Of a stretch of DNA of 63,319 nt, positions 9,481-20,251 are shown piece by piece (position 1 is the first letter of the stretch; every line of letters starts with the position of its first letter). Source of the stretch: Rhizobium sp. Root1203 (GTDB taxonomy: Bacteria > Pseudomonadota > Alphaproteobacteria > Rhizobiales > Rhizobiaceae); assembly GCF_001424945.1 (NCBI RefSeq), contig NZ_LMCW01000010.1, forward strand, positions 50,778 through 114,096. The letters are read 5' to 3'. Below the pieces are notes generated by a model, which was not told the origin of the DNA, searched no databases, and saw nothing but the letters and a program-made list of their open reading frames with translations. Made by a program: the position numbers and the translations under genes.

Positions 9481-9486
9481 CGCGAG
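9481..9486. repeat. Target site duplication, right copy (CGCGAG)
   Basis: Second copy of the 6-bp target duplication, directly abutting the right end of the IS at 9480. It joins to the intact N-terminal 68 codons of the MFS gene. Confidence 0.85.
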
Positions 9487-9892
9487 CTTGCCGAAGACTA
9501 CGGCCGTCACCGTCTGGGTCAATAGGAATGCTGAAAACACCCAGGAATACAGGTTTATTTGTCCAAGCTGAGCGGCGATCTGTGGCATCGCTGTTGACAC
9601 GATCGTTGCTTCGATGGCGATCATCGCCATGCTAGCCATTATCGCGAAAACGACGAGGCCGCGATGGGAGGTTCTTTCCGACATGGATGGCTTTCAGGCT
9701 ATGGCGGCGGGCCTGGGGAATGGCAATTGGCGCCGATGGTAAGGTCGTTGCCGGAAGCCCTAACTACTCCCGTCGGACTTGGCAAGCGCCTCGTCCACCA
9801 GGGCGGAAAGGGTGAGACGATGCCTCGAGAATTGGTTTCCTGCCTGCATTTCGTTATCTCGTCTTCCTCTTGTCGTGTTTGCGTCTGGGCCG

Positions 9893-10276
9893 CTAATTGC
9901 GAGCGGCTTGGCGCTTGATCTGCTCGATGGCGTCGTTGAAGCCTTTCGGAGTGCCGCTCGAGCCTGCAAGCTTTCCGACCTTCACTTGATCGATCGGCTT
10001 GCCGACCACAAGCTTCGGAACTGCTGCCGCGAAGCGCTGCTGTAGCTCGAGCGATTCCGGCACATAGGCATGTGGAGTTATCGTGACTGCGGTGATCACG
10101 CCGTCCTTCAAGGTTGCCTTGACTGTGATATGCGATGGCTGGCCGCCATACTCGCCGGTGGCGGTGTAGACCCCATCGGCATACTGTTGGGATTTTCGAC
10201 CCTGCGCGTCGGCGGTCGACGAGACCATCAACATCAGGACCGAGGCGAGGAGGACTTTTCTGGGTTCACTGGTCAC
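9893..10276 (-). CDS. Periplasmic FMN-binding domain protein
   Basis: A 127-residue secreted protein with a signal peptide (RKVLLASVLMLMVSSTADAQ) followed by one FMN-binding domain (YADGVYTATGEYGGQPSHI, then ITAVTITPH). Proteins of this fold take covalent FMN on a Thr or Ser within a C-terminal SGAT/SSGT-like motif; here SSGTPKGFNDAI supplies Thr109. The start is GTG 10276, preceded by TAGGAAG and placed 10 bp after the apbE stop. The direct neighbour apbE encodes the enzyme that attaches FMN, so the pair very probably forms a small extracytoplasmic flavoprotein and its maturase. The electron donor is not encoded here; the reductase upstream is a cytosolic type. Confidence 0.8.
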   Translation of the reverse strand: MTSEPRKVLLASVLMLMVSSTADAQGRKSQQYADGVYTATGEYGGQPSHITVKATLKDGVITAVTITPHAYVPESLELQQRFAAAVPKLVVGKPIDQVKVGKLAGSSGTPKGFNDAIEQIKRQAARN

Positions 10277-10286
10277 GAGCTTCCTA

Positions 10287-11165
10287 TCAGGTGAAGACTT
10301 CGCCTTCGAAATTTTCAGACATCTCGGCGCTGCCGTCGGCAAACATTCGGACGAAGGAGAAATCGAATCTCTCAGTCAGACGCGAGGCTGGAGCGAAGAA
10401 CAGCGCTGTCGCCAATCCATCCGCCGTCGCGGTGTCGTTCGATACGACCCATGTCGCGATGACATCCGTGACGGGCCTCCCGGTCCGGCCGTCAACCATA
10501 TGGTGCTGGCCGTCTCCCCAGGCCCGACGGTTGACCGCCGAGGCGCATAGCGAGGAATTTCGCAGTCGAGCAACACCCACGATCAGCTTGGGATCAAGCG
10601 GGTGTTCGAGACCCACTTGAAGAAGTTCGCCGCCGCGGTGCTCGATATCGCCGCTGGCGTCCACGGTAAAGGCGTCAAAGCCCTCGTTAACCAGAAGGCG
10701 CGAAATCAGATCGACAAGATAACCCTTGCCGACCGCGCCAAGATCAATTGTCAGCGGTCTGCGACTTCGCAGTATGTTGCCGACCCTGAGGACATCTCGT
10801 TTCCATATCGGGCGTTCCGTCGCATACGCGGCGATACCGCCCGCCAGCGGCCTCAGGGAATAATGCCTGTCGTAGCCGAGCAGTTCGAGATCGCGACCGA
10901 CAAGCGGATCGACCGCGCCATCTGTTGCGAGATGGTGTCGATCGTAGAGGTGGAACATGTCAGCGTCATCCGACGGAAACTCGAATGCACTTCCGTGCTC
11001 TGCCACGGCGATGCAACTGATCAAAGAGTCCTCCCGAAACCTGGAATAGGTCCGGTCAAACCGATCGGCGAGGTCGCGGATGCGCCGCCGGAGCTGTTCC
11101 CCCAGCTTGGTCTCGGAGTCGATGGCGAAGCGCGTCCCGATAGCGTCGAAGGCGAACTGGGACAT
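10287..11165 (-). CDS. apbE: FAD:protein FMN transferase (ApbE family)
   Basis: A 292-residue ApbE-type enzyme, which uses FAD to attach FMN covalently to a Thr/Ser of a target flavoprotein in the periplasm. Family landmarks are MGT-like AIGTRFAID near the start, PLTIDLGAVGKGYLVD in the middle, FTVDASGDI, and the C-terminal DVIATWVVSNDTATADGLATALF. ATG 11165 is chosen because GGAG lies seven bases upstream; a GTG four codons earlier is possible. No clear signal peptide or lipobox is seen, which is unusual for an enzyme acting outside the cytoplasm. The stop is 10 bp before the FMN-binding protein, its likely substrate. Confidence 0.88.
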   Translation of the reverse strand: MSQFAFDAIGTRFAIDSETKLGEQLRRRIRDLADRFDRTYSRFREDSLISCIAVAEHGSAFEFPSDDADMFHLYDRHHLATDGAVDPLVGRDLELLGYDRHYSLRPLAGGIAAYATERPIWKRDVLRVGNILRSRRPLTIDLGAVGKGYLVDLISRLLVNEGFDAFTVDASGDIEHRGGELLQVGLEHPLDPKLIVGVARLRNSSLCASAVNRRAWGDGQHHMVDGRTGRPVTDVIATWVVSNDTATADGLATALFFAPASRLTERFDFSFVRMFADGSAEMSENFEGEVFT

Positions 11166-11179
11166 CGGACGCTCCACTC

Positions 11180-13194
<2,015 letters not shown>

Positions 13195-13399
13195 TGCGCT
13201 AATCATCGAAACGTGATTGATAAGCAGGCCTTATGAGACATGCAACTTTCTCCCTCTAATCCGATCCCGATCGCTGGAGTATCTTCACGGTCATAGCGCC
13301 ATGGGGATGGACATCATGCTAATACCACTCCGAAAAATCACTCTCTTCGTGTTGATCGCGACCCAGCTCGCAGCATCGAGCTGTGGGTAGAGGCTGTCA

Positions 13400-13561
13400 A
13401 CAAACACGAGGAGATGCCAAACTTGTCCATCTTCCTGAGATCGGCATCCACGGAAACACACACTTCATGTTCTCCGATCTGAACAACCTGGAGATCGCGG
13501 ATCAGGTCTTGAAATTCCTGGATCAGATCTTGAAATTCCTGGGCGAGAAGCATCTCGACTG
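13400..13561 (+). pseudogene. C-terminal relic of an alpha/beta-hydrolase-like gene
   Basis: The frame ending at 13561 reads LPEIGIHGNTHFMFSDLNN followed by LEIADQV, which matches the C-terminal His-bearing segment of a family of alpha/beta hydrolases. No start codon and no upstream hydrolase core are present. A 21-bp direct repeat (13500-13520 and 13521-13541, one mismatch) duplicates the residues DQVLKFL as DQILKFL inside the frame. Confidence 0.5.
13500..13541. repeat. 21-bp tandem repeat inside the hydrolase relic
   Basis: Two copies of a 21-mer beginning GATCA and ending AAATTCCTG, differing at one base (g/a at the sixth position). The repeat preserves the reading frame, adding seven residues. 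Confidence 0.85.
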
Positions 13562-13728
13562 AGCGTCCGACGAGTAGCAAACCTCCTCAACCTCCGGAAA
13601 CAATGAACCATTTGTTCCCGAATGCATTTCCAGAATTAGAGAGCAGAATAGGGTCATTTGTCAGCATCCGCCGATACCTACGCGCAAAACACCTCCACGG
13701 TGGTCGTCCCTGCAAGAGCGGACGAACC

Positions 13729-15156
13729 TCAGGACAGAGCAAAGATCCTTACCTCCCTCCCGATGCCATGAAGTTGCTCCATCCGGGAGACCGACTTTAT
13801 GCCGCTGTCACGCAGAATCTCTAAAACCTGGGTATCGCCAACGATCGCCTCCGTCGTCAGGATCACGTTGGGATCAGCAAGGCCCTGTACGCGGGAGGCG
13901 ATATTGACGGTCTGGCCGAAGTAGTCCTGCCGGTCGTTCAGGCTGACAGCGAGACACGGCCCCTCATGGATGCCGATTTTCAGGAGAAGATCGTCGCTGC
14001 CGTGTTCGGCATTTAGCCGAAACATCGCCTCACGCATCCGCAGTGCGGCCGCCACCGCGCGGTCCGGACTCGGGAAGGTTGCCATCACTGCATCACCTAT
14101 CGTCTTGACGACCGCTCCGGCCTCGGTGGCGACGATCTCGTGAAGAACCCTGAAATGCGCTCGCACCAGATCGAAAGCGGCAAGATCTCCGACGCGCTCG
14201 TAGAGAGCGGTCGAGCCTCTCAAGTCAGTAAAGAGGAACGTCAAGCTTGTGATCTTGAGGCGCTGGTCGACGTCAATCGTGTCGGTTCGATAGATGTCCC
14301 GGAAGCTCTGGTTCGTCAGTAGGCGCTTGGCTGTCAAAAAAGGGCGCCTGCGGCCCAGCAGGTCGTGCAGATCCTCTCCCGCGATGCAGACGTTCGGTAC
14401 CACTCTGCGATCCGTGTGATTCTCGAGAGTGAGCCGCAATACGCCAGGACGAAGAGTGAGCGTCTCGTTGAGCGCATGCGCCCGACCGATGACCATTGAG
14501 AGATTTTGACGTTCGTCGGTGGGCTCCCCCTTCACGTCGATGAACTGCGCCGAGTGTGTCACCGCATCGAAGATGATGACGAACTGCGCCGGCAATTGCA
14601 CCGAGACGAAAGCCTTCTCGCCAGGATCCAGTTCGATTATCTCCAATAGGATGCGTCCGAATCTCGCTTCGAAGTCGTCAGGCAGATCGACTCCGGAACT
14701 GAAGAAGATCTGGCGATAGTATTCCAACGGAGGTAGCCGGTCGGGATCGTGGGCACCAATCCTGCGCACTCTCGGACTGACCGTGAACGTTACCTCGACC
14801 ATCTCGTCGAGGGTTGGTTCGTATCCCGCCGCGCAGAGCGCGCAATGGTACGTCTCCTGGACGACCCCCTTTAGGGTTGCTCCGGTGTCCAGGACGCCTC
14901 CGCATCCTGGACAAAGGACATTCCAGGTCATCTCGAACGCGCCAATGCGGGCCGCATGTAGAAGCGCTGCGATCGTTTTCTCTTCATCGAGATGATGCGT
15001 ATCGGCGAAGGCGAGCGCATTTATGCGATTGAGATCGCGATCCGAGCCACGCGTGACGACGTTCTCGATGCACTCAACCGTGTGAGGGTCGGCCGCCTGT
15101 CTTAGGCTGGCAAAAAGCATGTCAACTTCGCTCATCAGACAAATCTCTGCGCGCAT
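13729..15156 (-). CDS. Class III adenylate/guanylate cyclase with N-terminal sensor region
   Basis: A 475-residue protein. The C-terminal third (about 305-475) is a class III cyclase domain making cyclic nucleotide: metal-binding Asp311 in FLFTDLRGST and Asp355 in KTIGDAVMATF, with Lys351 in the position that favours ATP. The N-terminal 290 residues resemble the DUF5939-type region often fused to such cyclases and include two CxxC pairs (CPGCGG at about 82-87 and CALC at 105-108), likely a zinc ribbon. No membrane segments are visible, so it is cytosolic. Start is uncertain: an ATG seven codons in (15135, MSEVDMLF) is an alternative. It is convergent with the hydrolase relic and shows no operon partner. 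Confidence 0.88.
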   Translation of the reverse strand: MRAEICLMSEVDMLFASLRQAADPHTVECIENVVTRGSDRDLNRINALAFADTHHLDEEKTIAALLHAARIGAFEMTWNVLCPGCGGVLDTGATLKGVVQETYHCALCAAGYEPTLDEMVEVTFTVSPRVRRIGAHDPDRLPPLEYYRQIFFSSGVDLPDDFEARFGRILLEIIELDPGEKAFVSVQLPAQFVIIFDAVTHSAQFIDVKGEPTDERQNLSMVIGRAHALNETLTLRPGVLRLTLENHTDRRVVPNVCIAGEDLHDLLGRRRPFLTAKRLLTNQSFRDIYRTDTIDVDQRLKITSLTFLFTDLRGSTALYERVGDLAAFDLVRAHFRVLHEIVATEAGAVVKTIGDAVMATFPSPDRAVAAALRMREAMFRLNAEHGSDDLLLKIGIHEGPCLAVSLNDRQDYFGQTVNIASRVQGLADPNVILTTEAIVGDTQVLEILRDSGIKSVSRMEQLHGIGREVRIFALS

Positions 15157-15584
15157 AGCGTCACGACGCCAGTCCCGGCACTATAACACGGGAACCTCCT
15201 GATAGAAATCTCGACGCCTGGACGCGCCCGCTTCTTTGATCTACCAGGAGTTTCTGGGGGCGCATTTCGTCCGGACTAGCTCTGAGCGTATATGCGGGGA
15301 GAGTCGGCGAGGTTCTCACCATCACACCGGCCGGCGATAGGTCGATCCGGACCTGATGATCCCCTGCAGGTCGGCTACTGCTTTGGCACTGCGAGGGCGA
15401 CGATTTGCTGTGAGAAACGATCCCATTCTCCGAAGATGCGGACGTGTCGTTGGGCGGGTCCAATCGGATCGCGCCTAGCGGCACCAACATCTCATCTTGC
15501 GGAGTTGGCGAGAGGTGACGTAAAGCCTAGGCCGGTTGACGGGTGACGCCGGGCAGTGGTTGCTTTTGGGAGAAAATAGTGGAT
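15157..15584. other. Divergent intergenic region, nothing recognised
   Basis: About 430 bp between the divergently transcribed cyclase and metallophosphoesterase genes. It presumably holds both promoters. I saw no clear relic or repeat. Confidence 0.4.
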
Positions 15585-16337
15585 ATGACCGACAATATGC
15601 CGTCCGATATTTATGCAATCGCCGACATCCACGGGCGCGCCGACCTTCTCGAAGCAATGCTCCGCCATATCGCTGTCGCCTCCCGCGAACGCCGATCGAA
15701 GCCGATCGTGATCTTTTTGGGCGATCTGATCGACAGGGGGCCCCGGAGTCCGCATGTGCTTGATCTTGTGGCCTCGACACTTTCTCTCTATCCCGGCTCG
15801 CGACTGGTTTTGGGAAACCACGATTTTTACCTGCGCGCTTTGCTTCGCGAGGAACTCTCCTACGAAGACGCCGTCAACTGGATGGATTGGGGTGGGGTCG
15901 CAACCGTAAGCGCCTATTCCGATCGCCCGGTGCCTGATTTCAAGGGTATCGCCGCTGACATTCGTGACGCCTTTCCGCACCATTCCCATCTGTTGGAGAA
16001 CGCGTTGACGTATAAAGAGATCGGTCGCTTCTGCTTTGTTCATGCTGGAATCCGCCCGGGAGTCCCGCTCAGAGCGCAGACTGATTACGACTTGCGATGG
16101 ATACGCTCTGGTTTTCTCGACCATATGGACGCTTTCGACCATATAGTCGTGCATGGTCACACGATCACAAGCTCATTGCGCCCCGAAGTTTACGCCAATC
16201 GTATCGCGGTCGATACCGCAGCGTATCGAACCGGTCGCCTGAGCGCTGCCGTCATCCGGCAAGACACATTGTCCAATTTTATCTGTACGCATCTGATTGC
16301 GAACGGAGAGATCGCAGTAGAAGAGTGGTTGCCCTGA
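15585..16337 (+). CDS. Metallophosphoesterase (calcineurin-like, serine/threonine phosphatase type)
   Basis: A 250-residue calcineurin-fold phosphoesterase. The metal-binding motifs appear in order: DIHGR (Asp14, His16), GDLIDRGP, GNHDF, VHAG and HGHT. The GDLIDRGP form places it with bacterial PrpA/PphA-like protein phosphatases or Ap4A-hydrolase-like enzymes rather than nucleotidases. The start at ATG 15585 (MTDNMPSDIYAIADIHG) matches the usual beginning of the family; the frame extends 14 codons upstream without good support. Stand-alone gene; substrate unknown. Confidence 0.9.
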   Translation: MTDNMPSDIYAIADIHGRADLLEAMLRHIAVASRERRSKPIVIFLGDLIDRGPRSPHVLDLVASTLSLYPGSRLVLGNHDFYLRALLREELSYEDAVNWMDWGGVATVSAYSDRPVPDFKGIAADIRDAFPHHSHLLENALTYKEIGRFCFVHAGIRPGVPLRAQTDYDLRWIRSGFLDHMDAFDHIVVHGHTITSSLRPEVYANRIAVDTAAYRTGRLSAAVIRQDTLSNFICTHLIANGEIAVEEWLP

Positions 16338-16430
16338 CGCATCAGGTCAGGGCGTTCATGTTTCGTGCAGCCGCCCCGAAGCGCCGATTTCCAGCAGCTT
16401 GGAGGATGATCTTAAAGCCGCCGCCGTCGT

Positions 16431-16667
16431 TCAGCGATCATCGTTCATGGCGGCCAGCAGCACATCATTGATGCGCTCCTGCCATCCTGGACCCTCCGCC
16501 TGAAAATAGGCGAGCACGTCGCTGTCGAGTTTCAGGCAGACTTGCTCCTTGACGTTCGGTGGCGCTCGCCGCTCGACGGCAGGTGGTTCGGCCAACTTCT
16601 TTGCAGGTTTGAACAAGGCTTCCGCGGCGTCAAGGGGATTGATCGGGCGGCGTGGTGCTCGTGGCAT
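16431..16667 (-). CDS. BrnA family antitoxin, orphan
   Basis: A 78-residue protein whose C-terminal part (VKEQVCLKLDSDVLAYF, then GPGWQERINDVLLAAM) is the BrnA ribbon-helix-helix domain. BrnA normally neutralises the BrnT ribonuclease toxin, which is encoded immediately upstream. Here the upstream 150 bp on the same strand hold no BrnT frame and the next gene is an unrelated membrane protein, so the antitoxin is an orphan. ATG 16667 is preferred, with GGAGAG five bases upstream. The N-terminal Pro/Ala-rich tail (about 35 residues) is longer than in canonical BrnA. Confidence 0.8.
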   Translation of the reverse strand: MPRAPRRPINPLDAAEALFKPAKKLAEPPAVERRAPPNVKEQVCLKLDSDVLAYFQAEGPGWQERINDVLLAAMNDDR

Positions 16668-16818
16668 GGTTCTCTCCAATGTCCCCATCGATTAGTCAGG
16701 TAGTCTCTCTCGACGAGCTTGTCCATGCTGTGGCCAACAATGACGTGAGTCAAAATGATCTCGACCCGACACGGTACATCTGGATTTCGGTCCGACGCTG
16801 GCGCGCGCGAAGCTCGGA

Positions 16819-17688
16819 TCAATCTTTGCCTGGCTCGACAGCAGCTGCGTCGTCATCATCCGTGGCACCGACAGTCAACCGTGCAAACGCGACCTCGCCA
16901 TCGGTGATGTAATGGTTAACCTTTCCCGTCACCAATCGTGAACCAGACCGGTGCCACGCGACATCCCCGACCACGCCCTTTACTCTCAGCTCATCGACTA
17001 TGTAGTCCCGCTCGGCGTTTGTATCCGAATCGGTAGCATGTGTAACTTGGAACGTAAGCCAGGTTAGAGAAAGGCCGGTATCTCTGGTGCCCGCCCCAAC
17101 CCACAGTACGGGCTCGTCGGGCGACGGCTTGTCCTTATTCAACCAGAAGCTCGTTGAATTCATGTCGTCCTCTGAATGGGCGAGACCAAGGGCCCAGAAT
17201 CGGATGTGGTGGCGCTTGCGGGGGCTGTCGTCGATGGGCTCTTGGAATCCAATGTCCTGCCGTCGCCCAAAGAGATAGAAAGTGCTGAACGGTGCGGTGG
17301 GATAGGCAGAGCCCTTCAAAAACGCTCGGATCATTCGCAACGAGCTTGCGGTCCCCAAACGATCGGCGGTAGACCAGCCTGCTGTTGCAAAGGCCTCGCA
17401 GAGCTGTTGAAGAGTTCCTATGAGGACGACGTTGACAGGATCGCCGGCCAGGCCATCAGCGGCGATCGTATATCTGGGGATGACCCCCCGATGAAGCACC
17501 TTCAGATACAACCGGACCACGTTCGGTAGAATGATATACGCAGCCACGCCATATGTAACGCACACCGCAAGAACCCATGGCAGTCTATGGTCAGCCGTAT
17601 CAAAAACGACGAACACTATCAGCCAGACGCTCAGGACCCCAAGACAGAAGACCAGAAACCTCTGGAAAAGGCGCGTCAGCAATCTCAT
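16819..17688 (-). CDS. LssY C-terminal domain membrane protein
   Basis: A 289-residue protein with two N-terminal membrane segments (about 10-30, LVFCLGVLSVWLIVFVVFD; and 36-57) and a soluble domain with features of LssY_C: DPVNVVLIGTLQQLCEAFATAGW, APFSTFYLFGRRQDIGFQ, RHHIRFWAL and DYIVDEL. LssY_C occurs in PAP2-type membrane proteins and alone; its function is not established. GGAGAAAG precedes the ATG at 17688. It is the next gene upstream of the orphan brnA on the same strand, but the 151-bp gap argues against tight coupling. Confidence 0.82.
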   Translation of the reverse strand: MRLLTRLFQRFLVFCLGVLSVWLIVFVVFDTADHRLPWVLAVCVTYGVAAYIILPNVVRLYLKVLHRGVIPRYTIAADGLAGDPVNVVLIGTLQQLCEAFATAGWSTADRLGTASSLRMIRAFLKGSAYPTAPFSTFYLFGRRQDIGFQEPIDDSPRKRHHIRFWALGLAHSEDDMNSTSFWLNKDKPSPDEPVLWVGAGTRDTGLSLTWLTFQVTHATDSDTNAERDYIVDELRVKGVVGDVAWHRSGSRLVTGKVNHYITDGEVAFARLTVGATDDDDAAAVEPGKD

Positions 17689-17850
17689 AACGCTTTCTCC
17701 GTCTAGCGTCTGGCGAACCTGCCGTTCGTCAGGGGGATTTTACACGAAAGTCTCCGAATGACATCGCCGCTGTTGCTCGTTGCAGGCGACCTCGTTGTTC
17801 CTCCGCTGTCGTGCCGGCGTCGAGCAGTCCCTATGGCCCGGCCTTGCAAG

Positions 17851-18822
17851 TCACGCGGCGGCCAATGATGCATCGTACACCATCGTCGCAGCCGCGAGAT
17901 CCGCCAATGCCGTGCCAACCGCCTTGTAAAGGGTGATCTCCTCGTTGGACTGGCGTGCATGGACGTCCCGCCGGCACAGTTCGTCAAGCCTTGCGCACAC
18001 CATCTCGGCGGAAAAAACGCCAGCCTTGATGGGCTGGACGAGGTCACCAGCTTCATGAAGGGCTTCGGTGGTATCGATATAGACTGCAGATCGCCGCACC
18101 GCGTCGTCATCTGCTTCACGCATCGCCGGCGTGAAACCGCCGATCAGGTCCAGATGTGTGCCAGGACGCAACCACTCTCCCTTGACCAGCGGGGCCGTTG
18201 CCAAGGTTGCAGCACTGACGATATCGGCGCCACGGACCGCTCGTTCGAGGTTGTCTGCGACGGATACACTCAGCCCCTGTCGCTCGAGCTTTCGCGCCAG
18301 TCGTGCCGCGTTCTCCGCGTCGATATCCCATATCACGACGTGCTCAATTCGCCGAACCGCCAGGTAGGCATCTGGAAGCAGGCTTGCCACGCGCCCGGCG
18401 CCGATCACCAGCAATCGACTGGCATCCTTGCGCGCAAGATAATCCGCCGCGAGTGCCGATGCTGCCACTGTCCTGCGCGTTGTGATGGAATTTCCGTCGA
18501 TCAACGCAAGCTGCTCGCCCGTTCTCCCGTCGTAGAGCAAATAGGTCGAGGTCAATCCGGGAATTCCGCGGGCCGTATTTCCGGGAAAGACAGTGACTAT
18601 CTTGATGCCCAGATAGCTGGAAGCGCTCTGCGGATCATGCCATGCAGGCATCAAGAGCAGGGTCGCATCCGGATCCCCGTCGGTGGCTATCGTGTGGTGA
18701 TGCCGTACCGGCACAACACAACCTTCCGCAAATGAGCGCCGCAAGGTTTCAATCAAAGGAGCGAAGGGAAGAAGGGCGCATGTAGCGTCTGCATCGAAGC
18801 TGCTGATTCGCGCATCAATCAT
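17851..18822 (-). CDS. Ornithine cyclodeaminase / mu-crystallin family protein
   Basis: A 323-residue NAD(P)-dependent enzyme of the ornithine cyclodeaminase family, with the Rossmann motif VIGAGRVASLLPDAYL, GNSITTRRTVAASALAADYL and LDLIGGFTPAMREADDDAV. Ornithine cyclodeaminase turns ornithine into proline and ammonia; relatives act as alanine or other amino acid dehydrogenases or imine reductases, so the substrate is not fixed by homology. ATG 18822 has GGGAG nine bases upstream. It is the last gene of the minus-strand operon arginase-like - SBP - permease - permease - OCD. An arginase-family enzyme plus an OCD suggests arginine to ornithine to proline, or a guanidino compound route. Confidence 0.88.
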   Translation of the reverse strand: MIDARISSFDADATCALLPFAPLIETLRRSFAEGCVVPVRHHHTIATDGDPDATLLLMPAWHDPQSASSYLGIKIVTVFPGNTARGIPGLTSTYLLYDGRTGEQLALIDGNSITTRRTVAASALAADYLARKDASRLLVIGAGRVASLLPDAYLAVRRIEHVVIWDIDAENAARLARKLERQGLSVSVADNLERAVRGADIVSAATLATAPLVKGEWLRPGTHLDLIGGFTPAMREADDDAVRRSAVYIDTTEALHEAGDLVQPIKAGVFSAEMVCARLDELCRRDVHARQSNEEITLYKAVGTALADLAAATMVYDASLAAA

Positions 18823-18902
18823 GAAATAAACTCCCGTGGAATTTGACCGACCGTCATTCAATCCGTCGCAACCTGGATTCGACCGCCTTGGGCGGCCGGC
18901 GC

Positions 18903-19550
18903 TCAATGAACTGGAGCCTTCCGCTCGAGCATCCGTGCATACTGGGTGAGCGGATAGCAGAGCAGAAAGAAGATCACTGCGACCAAGCCATAGACTTTGA
19001 AGGGTTCGAAGGTCGCGTTGTTTATTGCGTTCGCGGTTCTCATGAGTTCCTCAAATCCGAGGATGGACGTCAAGGCTGTGCTCTTGATCAATTGCACGAG
19101 GAAGCCGACAGTGGGCGCACGCGTGATGCGAAAAGCCTGCGGCAAAATGATGAGCCGCAGCTCTTGCAGGCGGTGTAGTCCAAGGCTCGCCCCCGCATCC
19201 CACTGGCCGCGTGGTAGAGCTTCGACGCCGCTTCGCCATATCTCCGCCAGATAGGCACTGGCGTAGAACGTTAGCCCGAACACCGCAGCCGTCCACGGCT
19301 CTATTCGAAAACCCAGCATCGGCAACCCGAAGAACATCAGGAAGAGTTGCATCAGGAGCGGTGTTCCCTGAAACAGCGCGATATAGCCTGACGCGAGGCG
19401 GCGCAGCCAGGGTGCTTTCGATATCCGGCCAAACAGGATCACCAGGGCGACGGCAGCCCCGCCAACAAAAGCGGCGATCGACAGGAGAACTGTCCAGCGT
19501 GTCGCAAAGGCGAGATTGCGCAGAATATCCCAGAACGTGAACTCAATCAT
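18903..19550 (-). CDS. Polar amino acid ABC transporter permease (HisM/GlnP family)
   Basis: A 215-residue inner-membrane permease with about five helices. The EAA-type loop is DAGASLGLHRLQELRLIILPQAF, and FQGTPLLMQLFLMFFGLP is typical of the PAAT family. It overlaps the preceding permease by four bases (19547-19550), indicating translational coupling, and the two would form the heterodimeric channel. No ATPase gene occurs in this operon. Confidence 0.92.
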   Translation of the reverse strand: MIEFTFWDILRNLAFATRWTVLLSIAAFVGGAAVALVILFGRISKAPWLRRLASGYIALFQGTPLLMQLFLMFFGLPMLGFRIEPWTAAVFGLTFYASAYLAEIWRSGVEALPRGQWDAGASLGLHRLQELRLIILPQAFRITRAPTVGFLVQLIKSTALTSILGFEELMRTANAINNATFEPFKVYGLVAVIFFLLCYPLTQYARMLERKAPVH

Positions 19551-20215
19551 GATACCCCGGCTCCTAGAAACCTGCGCCCGGTGGCAATGAGCAACCGCCG
19601 AAGGCCAGCAGACATCGCAAGGTAGATCATCGTCACGACAAGATATGTCTCGAAAGAACGGAAGGTGCGCGCTTGCAGGAGGTCGGCCTCCTGCGCCAGC
19701 TCTCGAACTGAAATCTGTGAGACGACCGCCGATTCCAGCATCATGATGATGATCTGGCTTGTCAGCGCTGGAAAGATGATGGTGAGCGCCTGGGGTAGGA
19801 CGACCTTAAAGAACACGTGCCGTGGCTTGAGCCCAAGGGCGCGTGCCGCCTCGCTTTGTCCCTTCGGTATCGCATCTAGCCCTGCGCCGACGACCTCGGT
19901 CGTGTAGGCCGCCATGTTTAGGGTCATGGCGAGTATGGCGGCGGTCACGGGATCGAGACGAATTCCAAGTGTGGGAAGTCCGAAGAAAATGAAGAACAGC
20001 TGGACGAGGAACGGGGTGTTGCGGATCACTTCGACATAGATGCCGACAGCCCGCCGCAGCCAGCCGTACCGTCCTCTTCGCGCAGCTGCACCGAAGACGC
20101 TGAGCACCGTGCCGAAAACGGTGGTGCAGGCAATCAGCATAAGCGTCATGCCGGCACCATAGGCAAGCGCTCCCGCGCTGTCCCAAAGCCAGTCGAATCC
20201 AAGGCTATAGGTCAT
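19547..20215 (-). CDS. Polar amino acid ABC transporter permease
   Basis: A 222-residue permease with the PAAT features VIRNTPFLVQLFFIFFGLP and the EAA loop SEAARALGLKPRHVFFKVVLPQA. It is the partner of the permease at 18903. It lies 36 bp downstream of the substrate-binding protein gene. Confidence 0.92.
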   Translation of the reverse strand: MTYSLGFDWLWDSAGALAYGAGMTLMLIACTTVFGTVLSVFGAAARRGRYGWLRRAVGIYVEVIRNTPFLVQLFFIFFGLPTLGIRLDPVTAAILAMTLNMAAYTTEVVGAGLDAIPKGQSEAARALGLKPRHVFFKVVLPQALTIIFPALTSQIIIMMLESAVVSQISVRELAQEADLLQARTFRSFETYLVVTMIYLAMSAGLRRLLIATGRRFLGAGVS

Positions 20216-20251
20216 CGCCGCTCCTTGCGCGCGTGGGAGCGCTCATTGTGG

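Larger units (their letters stand above)
6319..9684 (-). pseudogene. DHA2-type MFS drug transporter, interrupted by an insertion sequence
   Basis: Two open pieces of one gene: residues 1-68 (9684 to 9481, starting MSERTSHRGLVVFAIMAS, ending VVFGKLA) and the remaining 420 residues (7581 to 6319, starting DIYGRKPMILIGIMLF). Joining them restores a 488-residue 14-helix DHA2 (EmrB/QacA) transporter with the motif A context GKLADIYGRKP. The frame is exactly restored when the IS (7588-9480) and one copy of its 6-bp target duplication are removed, so the insertion is the only visible lesion and may be recent. These exporters pump drugs or toxic compounds with protons. The gene follows the aldo/keto reductase - ApbE - FMN-binding operon on the same strand, 208 bp downstream. 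Confidence 0.9.

Noticed and set aside
16668..16822. Possible BrnT toxin or integrase tail upstream of brnA
   Set aside because: The frame reading VEIILTHVIVGHSMDKLVERD has no BrnT or clear integrase motif and is overlapped by the good brnA start; I could not support it.
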